A DNA stretch of 64,000 nt from Macrosoma leucophasiata (lineage: Eukaryota > Arthropoda > Insecta > Lepidoptera > Hedylidae), in contig JAWQUS010000002.1 in the NCBI GenBank assembly GCA_036365455.1, positions 930,001 through 994,000 of the forward strand, read 5' to 3'. The position numbers and the translations under genes are program-made. Shown in pieces: positions 57,038 through 64,000 of the stretch (the first letter of the stretch is position 1; every line of letters begins with the position of its first letter). A model generated the notes under the pieces. That model was not told the origin of the DNA. It saw nothing but the letters and a program-made list of their open reading frames with translations, and made no database searches.

Positions 57038-60000
57038 TTAGCGGCGAGTAGATTAGGTAATGCGGTGGTGCCTACCAAGAGCCATTTCCACAATTTCCAG
57101 CCGTTCCTTCACAAGCTCTACCAAGTGTATTTGCGGTCTCCTAGTCTATCCTTTAACCAAATTTGTGATTGTCCGTTGCTAGGACATCACAACTGAAGAG
57201 CAGCACATACTTCCCCTCATACAACATCGCGTATTTCCCGCGCGTGTTCAACCTGAGCGGCGGCAACGAGCGCGTCGCCACCTTCGGCGACTGGTTCGCT
57301 TACCACTCGAACCCTAGAGCCAAGATCTTCGCGAAGCACCAGGTAAATGCTCGTAAAGTACTGTTATACCGAGCACACAGTTAAAGTTACAAAAGTTATT
57401 AACAAAAAAAGATGAAATTGTTTTTTCGAGACATCATTCCGGTTCGAATGAGCTATCGCACGAGTTTATAACTTGTGAATAAGATTATAAATTATAACCT
57501 CATTTAGAAACGGTCATGGCAAGATATATTATTAGGTAGAAAATGAATAAAAAAAAAATTAACAATCACGGCGTATTCTTTTCAGAATCTGAAGAACATT
57601 TAACGATGGTATTCATTTTTTTCGATTCTCTCAGTTCTCTGGAAAAAAAAAGTTTATGATGTAAGTTTAGCATAGAGAGTGATTTTTATTTAAGCTATGC
57701 AAAATACTTAAAAGTGTAAAATATTTTATACGTCCTTTAAAAAAGTCTTTTCTTTTGGATTTTTCATTTAATATGTACAACTTTATGGAGCGTGCATGGC
57801 TCCGCGGCTGGTGTAGATGGAAGCGATCTACTCGGTTAAGCATTACGGGCGCGGTCGGGTGTGTGATGGGTGACCGCTAGTGGCAAATTAAAATGCGCGT
57901 TGCCGTGCTCCGGAGGGCACGTTAAGCCGTCGGTTCCGGTCAATGTCGATAGATAGCAGTCGTTAAACCTCGTCGCAGGCCTTATGGGCGGTCTGAAAAT
58001 ATACGACAACGGGTTGACCACTAACCCGTATCTCCACCAACCCGCATCGGCGCAGTGTAGTGGAGTAAGCTCCAGGCCTCCTTCCAAGAAGGGGAGAGAC
58101 TTGTGCCTAGCGACGGCCCTTCGATACGTCCCACTACGTATCGAGGATCGTTATTATTATTATTTATTATACAACGAACTTGCCACAATTATTTTAGATG
58201 AAATAACTTCACACCTGTAATCCCCGAAGGAGTAGGCAGAGGTAAATGCATGCATTGAAGCATACATGCAAACACCAACGATTCGCCGGTTACGTTTTTG
58301 GCCCATGTAACAGGTGGCGAGTCTGCTGACATCTCCGGACACACAGCCAAACTTCGAGGTACTGGGAAATTTCCAGAAAATGAAAAATACCAATTATACC
58401 AGAAATGAAGGACTTTACACCATTATCTCTGATAACCCCCTACCCGGGCATCGAACCCAGGACCTCAGCGTAGTAGTAGTGGCCTGCTACCACTAGGCTA
58501 CCGAGGCAGATAGATTTTTAAAGATGTTTTGTGCGTTTGATGCAGGCGGGCGTGAAGGACCTGGGCGGCATGTTGCAGACGATGCGCTACAACGACTACC
58601 GACACGACCCGCTGGCCCGCTGCCGCTGCCGGCCGCCCTACAGCGCCTGCAACGCCATCGCCGCACGGAACGACCTCAACCCCGCCGACGGTAACCCCAC
58701 CAGAGCCCGCAACTACCCGCACGACCCGCTGGCCCGCTGCCGCTGCCGGCCGCCCTACAGCGCCTGCAACGCCATCGCCGCACGGAACGACCTCAACCCC
58801 GCCGACGGTAACCCCACCAGAGCCCGCAACTACCCGCACGACCCGCTGGCCCGCTGCCGCTGCCGGCCGCCCTACAGCGCCTGCAACGCCATCGCCGCAC
58901 GGAACGACCTCAACCCCGCCGACGGTAACCCCACCAGAGCCCGCAACTACCCGCACGACCCGCTGGCCCGCTGCCGCTGCCGGCCGCCCTACAGCGCCTG
59001 CAACGCCATCGCCGCACGGAACGACCTCAACCCCGCCGACGGTAACCCCACCAGAGCCCGCAACTACCCGCACGACCCGCTGGCCCGCTGCCGCTGCCGG
59101 CCGCCCTACAGCGCCTGCAACGCCATCGCCGCACGGAACGACCTCAACCCCGCCGACGGTAACCCCACCAGAGCCCGCAACTACCCGCACGACCCGCTGG
59201 CCCGCTGCCGCTGCCGGCCGCCCTACAGCGCCTGCAACGCCATCGCCGCACGGAACGACCTCAACCCCGCCGACGGTAACCCCACCAGAGCCCGCAACTA
59301 CCCGCACGACCCGCTGGCCCGCTGCCGCTGCCGGCCGCCCTACAGCGCCTGCAACGCCATCGCCGCACGGAACGACCTCAACCCCGCCGACGGTAACCCC
59401 ACCAGAGCCCGCAACTACCCGCACGACCCGCTGGCCCGCTGCCGCTGCCGGCCGCCCTACAGCGCCTGCAACGCCATCGCCGCACGGAACGACCTCAACC
59501 CCGCCGACGGTAACCCCACCAGAGCCCGCAACTAACCACGTGTTTTGGCGAGCACGCGGGAAAAAACCGTGTCGCAGCGGGATATTATTTTCAAAACTTG
59601 TGTACACACGTTTTTAGAGTTTCATAGTAAACTAGGAACCCTTATAGTTTCGCCACGTCCGTCTGTCTGTCTGTGTATCTGTCTGCCCGTCTGTCCGTCC
59701 GCGGTTTAGTGCAAAAACTACTGAAAGAGACTTGAAGTTTGACGCAAGTATACTATACCTCAATCACGCCGATAAAGTGATAGAATAAAAACATGAAAAA
59801 TAAAATTATTTAGGGTGCTTACCCTACATGTAACCCGCGGATAATTATTGTAATTATTATTATTATTATTTTTTTTTTTATGTAATAAAAGTGGCAAACA
59901 AGCATGCAGTTCACATTCATGTTAACTGAAGACTGCAGCCTATAGACACCAACACAATGACCAGAGGTCAAAATGCAGATGCGCTGCCAATCCTGAGGCA

Positions 60001-60342
60001 TTAGGTGTTATGCCTCTGTGCCGGTAATTACATTGCCGTACATTACCACTTGACCGGAACACGATAGTGCTGAACACTACCATTTAGCGGCAAGTATATG
60101 AGGTGATGCGGTGGTGCCTACGCCCGCGAGCTCCGTCACTGGAGCTCTACCACCAGTAGAAAAATAGTATTATAAATCCATTTCGGTAACGTGGCAGGCA
60201 CGTACCCGTTCCGCGCGCTCGGCCACCGCAGCCACGGCGCCACGGACGCCAAGGTCACGGGCGCCGCGCCCCGCCGCCGCCTCGCCTTCCTGGCGCAGGC
60301 CGGGCCCACGCACAACATCTCCAGAGGGATCCCGCCCTTCCG
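49282..60342 (+). CDS. Phospholipase B-like hydrolase (PLBD / lamina ancestor family), 12 exons seen, 3' end missing
   Basis: Exons by splice site and phase: 49282-49466, 50191-50319, 50933-51047, 51534-51628, 52418-52576, 53129-53249, 54292-54396, 55165-55271, 56363-56479, 57183-57342, 58546-58690 and 60198-60342. All are in phase, giving 527 residues plus two bases. A hydrophobic signal peptide (about residues 1-19) is followed by family landmarks: YLEGYLTRDLIWMHWQN, EHCSGLVKLLPDLSDLFTSH with Cys206 in the place of the N-terminal nucleophile released by self-cleavage in this family, TWNSYQSMLR, NTNRSLYENVKP, YNNQWYIVDYNKF, LLWVLEQLPGYTEAADLT, FPRVFNLSG, and NDLNPADG joined to TYPFRALGHRSHGATD. 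The family acts in lysosomes or outside the cell as an amidase/lipase-type Ntn hydrolase. The usual last 30-40 residues after PPFRW lie beyond the window or were missed. Exon 11 ends inside an eight-unit tandem array. Confidence 0.92.
50495..50660 (-). mobile_element. SINE family F fold-back in intron 2
   Basis: Minus-strand tail, B-box and part of the head up to about 50578, then an inverted copy of the tail (TTTGACTTTCCATTTTTCTTT). A hairpin with about 30-base arms results. Confidence 0.7.
51137..51358 (-). repeat. Interspersed repeat family D in intron 3
   Basis: Inverse of the copies at 15241 and 16926, preceded by GGGTTCCGTAGTAAAC. Confidence 0.7.
51750..52215 (-). mobile_element. SINE family A split by an M1 MITE, intron 4
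   Basis: The SINE runs to CCATTACCATCTA (51841) and resumes at 52154 with TTAACTGCAACACGATAGTG, the next block of the family consensus. The break is exactly the MITE 51842-52153. Confidence 0.65.
51842..52153. mobile_element. MITE family M1, short copy
   Basis: The ends GAGACCGTCCATAAAATA and TATTTTATGGACGTTCCCC are inverted. The subterminal TGTCACGCT blocks match 5009-5652. The flanks CTA and TTA suggest a 3-base target duplication. Confidence 0.7.
52716..52940 (+). mobile_element. tRNA-derived SINE, family B, in intron 5
   Basis: Near-consensus copy, but the region after the B-box has a small insertion that creates GATCCCGGGATCCCGG. Confidence 0.8.
53340..54240. other. Intron 6, no gene
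   Basis: It contains a GC-richer block at about 53500-53600 (CGCGGCCCACCGGTCGCGGC) inside AT-rich sequence. A loosely inverted CATAGAGCAACGCGG / CCGTGTTGCTCTATGG pair lies at about 53559 and 53837. Confidence 0.45.
54430..54900 (+). pseudogene. LINE ORF1 3' fragment in intron 7
   Basis: The frame continues from exon 7 through its donor and shows SQLKAAEPHAFVYVSRLNEK then TTITDVQKYM. After a stop and frameshift comes ADFWPEGVVFRRF, which is typical of lepidopteran LINE ORF1 (gag-like) C-termini. A 3' leader with AATAAA at 54879-54884 and an AATT-type tail follows. It is a truncated, frameshifted insertion in sense orientation. Confidence 0.6.
55310..55580 (-). mobile_element. SINE family F in intron 8
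   Basis: Minus-strand copy starting about 40 bases after the exon 8 donor. Confidence 0.7.
55592..55770 (+). mobile_element. SINE family A, 3' half, intron 8
   Basis: TTACGGCCCTGTAATTGCC through the tail TTGCCACTTCCATTACAAAAA. Confidence 0.7.
55890..56103 (+). mobile_element. SINE family F, plus orientation, intron 8
   Basis: It runs ATGGCGCTGCTGCTACCATA, then GACTTCAGTAGCACAATTGG and the B-box GAGTTCGAGTCTCGC, to CATTTTTCTTTAAAT. It is opposite to the copy 300 bp upstream. Confidence 0.8.
56104..56295 (+). repeat. Copy of the ...GGGCAAAAACTAGT repeat, intron 8
   Basis: Begins AAATGCGAAAGTTTGTGAG and ends GAAGTCGCGGGCAAAAACTAG, as at 28860-29116. Confidence 0.6.
57004..57036. repeat. CA dinucleotide microsatellite in intron 9
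   Basis: A run of CA repeats, about 14 in the longest block, ending at about 57036. It is directly followed by a SINE family A head fragment (TTTAGCGGCGAGTAGATTAG). Confidence 0.85.
57788..58165 (+). mobile_element. 5S-headed SINE, second full copy, intron 10
   Basis: 57830-57885 contains GGTTAAGCATTACGGGCGCG and GATGGGTGACCGC, matching the 5S internal promoter better than the 1410 copy. The element ends in an ATT repeat. Confidence 0.72.
58206..58510 (-). mobile_element. SINE family C directly upstream of exon 11
   Basis: Full copy whose tRNA-like head ends 35 bases before the exon 11 start at 58546. The remaining bases supply only a short pyrimidine-poor tract before GATGCAG. Confidence 0.8.
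58599..59534 (+). repeat. Tandem array of eight 117-bp units across exon 11 / intron 11
   Basis: 936 bases, exactly 8 x 117. Each unit has 92 bases of exon 11 (from HDPLARCRCRPPYSACN to NPADG), the donor GTAACC, and about 25-29 bases of intron. Units 2-8 look identical. Unit 1 differs by two bases (CGA against CCG, Arg to Pro). ACTA occurs just before unit 1 (58595-58598) and as the last four bases of unit 8. In-phase donors follow 58690, 58807, 58924, 59041, 59158, 59275, 59392 and 59509. The frame is open through all units to a TAA at 59533-59535. The region is strongly GC-rich in an AT-rich genome. Confidence 0.95.
59640..59860. repeat. Left part of the TCTGTCTGTCCGTCC repeat, intron 11
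   Basis: Matches 2230-2410, including AATCACGCCGA and ATGAAAAATAAAATTATTTAG. Confidence 0.65.
59870..60165 (-). mobile_element. SINE family A, full, directly upstream of exon 12
   Basis: Near-consensus minus-strand copy ending in the inverse of CTACTGGTGGTAGAGCTC at about 60160, some 33-38 bases before the exon 12 start at 60198. It may displace the normal branch-site region. Confidence 0.8.
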
Positions 60343-61300
60343 GTGTGTATACATTCAAAATTCAAAATTTCTCCAACAAGAAAATTCTATTATTTCCAAG
60401 TGATTAAATAAAGGAGATGTTGCAAAAATGTATGGACCTCCGGCCATGTATTGTACACGATATCATTAACAGGCAAAATCAATACAAAAACGTTTTTTAC
60501 TGCATATTTTCACTTATTAAGCTTTGTTTGCAGTTACAAAATATTATTTGCAGTTAGAATTGCAACTCAAACCAACATGGCGAATATGGCGGGCGATGTC
60601 ATTTTGATATTTTAATTTTTTAAATTGGAGAAAAAAGTAATATTTTCTGAATACTATCGAAATCGATTTCATGTGTTAATACTAAGAACTTAAACTAATC
60701 GATATCCAATTTAAAGAAGCGTCGGCTGTGTCGCCGCCATGTTGAATATCGTTGAAAATGATAAAATCGTTTGAATTAAATGTGGTAGTAACTCTAAAAT
60801 ATATACTTGAATAAATAAATTGCATTTTTTTCGGATTCTTCTTTAATTTACCCATTTTTTGAGGATGTGTACGATCTAGAGCCGAGCTCGCAACATCTGC
60901 TTTTTGAGTCTGAGTGAGGAATTAAACTGGCAACACTGGTTGTCAGATGTAAAATATTTAGCTCGTATTTATTAAAATGTTTAAAATATAATTTTAGTGA
61001 TTAAGAAATGTATAAATATTTAATTGTGAGAGTAGTTTAAGTGATTGTAAAGGACGAGTGTCGGTGTGTTTATCCACCGCAAGATTGTGAAGAAAACAGT
61101 AAAATAAAGTTTGCCGTCGAGCGGCCATTGACCCAACGGACAGGATTTGAAAACTTCTGTGTTTAACCTGGGGAGTATTGCTTTCAATGAACTTAATTTC
61201 TGTCTAATCTATTGTATTCATTGTACAAAACATTATTTATTACACCGTTCACCTTGTGAGCTACGTGCAATACTTACCCGTGGCCCGTGGATGCAGATAA
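60343..61300. other. Phospholipase B-like intron 12, with probable LINE 5' leader
   Basis: 60410-60540 matches the start of the repeat nested in the 5009 MITE. From about 60880 (GAGGAATTAAACTGGCAACA) the sequence looks like a retroelement leader leading into ORF1. No last PLBD exon with its expected PDLW-type motif was found. Confidence 0.45.
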
Positions 61301-62253
61301 CACTCTTTTTACTTCACAGTTTGTGAAGGTAAAATTGAGGGACAAATTCTGACCGCAGACGATGTATAATAACTAATTTACTTACACTATCACCACACGA
61401 TTCGATTTCAACATAGTACACTGTACCATCTGTAAACAACTGCTGCAAGAAAGGGAAGACAGTGAGGTTGAATTAAAGGAAATAATTGACAAAAATACCT
61501 CATTAAAAAATGAACTAGCTGGAAATCATATAAAATACATGGACTTACTTGATCAAGTAGAACAATACCATGCAGTGATTTTAAATTTTGAACAATGTGG
61601 TGAGAAATATGAGCAGGCCTTAAAACGTATATCAGAACATGAAAGTAAACTTTGTGATGCTCAAAAAACTATTTCATCTGTAGAAGCAGTAAAAATTTGT
61701 AGAGACTATTCGTACTCATAGTTTATATGATGAATTAGTCGGAAAGGCTTCTGAACCGAATAAAATTTGTAATTTACATCAAACAACCATAGATTTGACT
61801 GGTGATGATACCATTATGCTGTGTCCACTTTTTAGTAGTAGTAATCAGTGTAAAAAATATAAACGTCTCATTAAAAAACTTAAAAAGAAACAAAAGTTAT
61901 TGAAATCTCAGAAATATACAATAAAATCTCATTTTAAGTTAAGGGAACATCGTTCCAATTTATTAAAAAAGCTGGATTCCTATTGCTTTGAATTAGAATA
62001 TTCAAAGCTCTCTCATGAGACTGACTTACAAGACTTACAAAGCCAATTACTCCAAAAAGAATTAGAAATAAAGTCAATTTTTGTAAAATATGAAGCGGCT
62101 CAGACTAAGCTTTCTCAGCATTTGCAGGAGGCTGGTGAGTTAGTCGACTTGGTAACATATAATGCGGAGAGATATGAGTCACTAACTAACAAATATTTAA
62201 TTGCTGAGACTGATTGTCCTCCTACCTCTGTGCCTCAAATTGTTCCTCCCATT

Positions 62254-63505
62254 TTTTTATTTTTTTTTTATTTTTTATTCACCGTTTAAAGAGCTTGGTC
62301 AAAGACCATGACGCTCTATACGTTCACATGAATTACATTTTTTATTTTAAAAAATAATTAATAAACAGCATTAGCTCATTGACAATTGATATAGTTGCAA
62401 CAGTATTCTGGCGTCATCCGTAGTAGGATCTGCCAGGACACTGTTGCAATGTCCTATTTCTAATGAAGCCCTGCGATGAGCCTCACCCCAAACACATTCA
62501 ACCAAAATATGGTAGACGTCTTCCACTTTACCACATATACTACAGTTAGGGGTATCAGATTGACTCATTAAGAATTTAAATTTATTAAATGGTACATGTC
62601 CGGAGCGAAGTCTCATCATTGTGACAAGTTCTTTCCTGGACAGGGCACACTCGGTCATCCATGGAGACCTCAACGGTTCCGGCTGTATTGTTCTATACCA
62701 GATGCCACATTCACGGGAACGTAGGTCAAAGAACTCCTTCCATAATTCTACACAGTACTTTTTAACTTTATTTATGGTATCAGAATAGAATGGCAAGATG
62801 TCTACCTGAACTCCATCTGAGGTTGCTTCTTTCGCTAATTGATCAGCCATTTCGTTTCCACTAAACCCTGTATGTGCTGGTATCCACTGAATATTGACAT
62901 TTTTACCGTATTTTCTAAATTTCTGAATCAAATCTAAAATTGTATAAGCTATCGGAACGCCTCGATAAGTCAAGGTACACCGAGCTATATGTTGAATGGA
63001 ACTCTTAGAGTCCGTGAACACAACTATGTTGTTTGCTTCAACAGTCTCTGCATATGACAGTGCTTCCTGGATCGCTAACAGCTCCACTCCCATGATAGAT
63101 ATTTCAGATTCAATTCTAAAACGCATATTAATATTCAGCTGTGGGTCGATAAAGGCAGCACCTCTTGACTCGTGCTCTATAGAGCCATCTGTATATAGTT
63201 GATAAAAATTAGGGTAATGGTTATTTACGTGCAATTTGCAATACTCTAACAATTCATAGTTATTATGATGTTTTTTTGAATCTGAAACAGAGTCAACGTA
63301 ATCACAAATTACGTCGGAAATATCAATGTAACTAATCCATTGTTCTCGAGAAAACATATCCAAAGTGCCCGTATGAATCGGTATACGTTTAAAAATTTCA
63401 TAAGTATGCCACAATATTGGGGTCTTTTTCCGTTTCCAGTTATTGATATTTGGAGATAATTGTTCCAGTAAACTAGTTAGTCCATTATTAAAATGAAGAG
63501 ATCTG
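62254..63505 (-). mobile_element. 5'-truncated LINE with RNase H, inserted in the ORF1 remnant
   Basis: The insertion is bounded by a 12-base direct repeat, GTTCCTCCCATT (62242-62253 and 63506-63517). It has an A-rich 3' end on the minus strand (T-rich at 62254-62280). A 3' leader with AATAAA-like runs follows the stop at 62371. This is the structure left by target-primed reverse transcription. Confidence 0.88.
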
Positions 63506-63615
63506 GTTCCTCCCATTATAACAAAAAATAATTGTAATATGAACATATGCAGTACAATGTTATTTTGTGACAAATTAGGTTCAGGTTTTGGACCTCTACT
63601 AAAAGACCACCTCAA
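62371..63615 (-). pseudogene. LINE ORF2 C-terminal part: RNase H and zinc knuckle
   Basis: A 414-codon open frame, but residues 1-36 come from antisense ORF1 sequence beyond the insertion edge; the true LINE part begins at about residue 37. RNase H residues are in order: YTDGS (Asp143), MGVELLAI (Glu178), VFTDSKS (Asp202), WIPAHTG and NEMADQLAKEA (Asp258). A C-x2-C-x7-H-x4-C knuckle follows (Cys358, Cys361, His369, Cys374). Endonuclease and reverse transcriptase are missing because the copy is 5'-truncated. The intact frame suggests a fairly recent insertion. RNase H with this C-terminal knuckle fits I/R1/Jockey-group elements. Confidence 0.85.
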
Positions 63616-64000
63616 TCATAACATAATCAACCATTGCTACCCATATTTAACTTTTAAGCAATTAATTGGCAAAATAGAGAACACAAAAATTAATAGTAAT
63701 ACATCTGTGATCATTCTGTTTGGGAATAGCTTAGGTCTTAAAAAAAGGACATTGTTGATGGTATTGACACCTTACTGAAAATGAATTTAAAAAATGTAAT
63801 GATGTATGTATGACATTATTCAAAAAATAACCCTATTTATTATTTGAATAATGTAAAACATACATTGTCTTGTCGTCATAGTGACAAATTATTGTATTTT
63901 GACACTAATAATTTTTTTAAAGTGGTTTTAAAGTGACTCAGGACGCTATGTTTCTTCCTAAGAAATGTAGAACTTTACTAGCTACATTGATAGCTTATAA

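Larger units (their letters stand above)
61310..64000 (+). pseudogene. LINE ORF1 remnant (zinc finger, coiled coil, hydrolase-like), split by an insertion
   Basis: Cys-rich start: CEGKIEG near 61320, and HCTICK at 61419. A long coiled coil follows (about 61440-61721, then in another frame to 62253), rich in Lys, Glu and Leu, with TIDLTGDDT between. After the insertion 62254-63505 the same frame resumes, with MLFCDKLGSGFG, SVIILFGNSLG and, after frame changes, DAMFLPKKCRTLLATLIAY at the window edge. The order PHD-like finger, coiled coil and SGNH-hydrolase-like part resembles ORF1 of lepidopteran non-LTR elements. At least one frameshift (near 61700) and several stops show it is inactive. Confidence 0.6.

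Noticed and set aside
56786..57196. 136-codon frame with a Thr-His run
   Set aside because: It is intronic and crosses the CA microsatellite and a SINE fragment; the run is the microsatellite.
58690..59509. CRISPR-like array
   Set aside because: The units are 117 bp, contiguous without unique spacers, and coding; this is a tandem duplication in a eukaryotic gene.
58498..59607. 369-codon minus-strand frame with 39-residue Gly/Val-rich repeats
   Set aside because: It is the antisense of the 117-bp coding array; its open length follows from the unit being a multiple of three. The sense strand carries the conserved phospholipase B-like exon.

Overview
This is a nuclear window from a moth or butterfly (Lepidoptera). 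Three things point there: AT-rich non-coding DNA, genes with short exons and long introns, and a dense load of repeats of lepidopteran type. The repeats include several tRNA-derived SINE families, a 5S-rRNA-like SINE, RTE-type LINE tails, mariner, and many small inverted-repeat DNA elements. Species or family cannot be told from the sequence. No prokaryotic operon, CRISPR array or rRNA locus is present.

Layout. 1-39 kb is gene-poor and repeat-rich. The only host-gene candidate supported there is a short basic 3'-terminal exon at 4544-4986; a weaker candidate lies at 18739-19041 on the minus strand. 39.5-60.3 kb is gene-rich. It holds a single-exon MFSD14/Hiat1 transporter on the minus strand (39546-40994), a six-exon FASTKD/RAP mitochondrial RNA-binding protein on the plus strand (42814-48058, 618 codons, all splice phases agree), and a phospholipase B-like gene on the plus strand (twelve exons, 49282-60342, last coding part outside the window). 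The MFSD14 and FASTKD genes are divergent, and a hAT-like MITE sits between them. 60.4-64 kb is retrotransposon: a plus-strand LINE ORF1 remnant split by a minus-strand LINE fragment carrying RNase H.

The most notable feature is an array of exactly eight 117-bp units (58599-59534) across the exon 11/intron 11 boundary of the phospholipase B-like gene. Every unit carries the exon end, the splice donor and 29 bases of intron. Because 117 is 39 codons, every donor stays in the same phase and the frame stays open through the array. The gene could therefore make a ladder of proteins with 0 to 7 extra 39-residue blocks, or a truncated read-through form. An assembly error must also be considered.

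The three genes have no obvious shared pathway: one is a membrane transporter, one acts on mitochondrial RNA and one is a secreted or lysosomal hydrolase. The rest of the story is repeat biology. There are clear target-site duplications, nested insertions, and elements placed next to splice sites, promoters and a polyadenylation signal.
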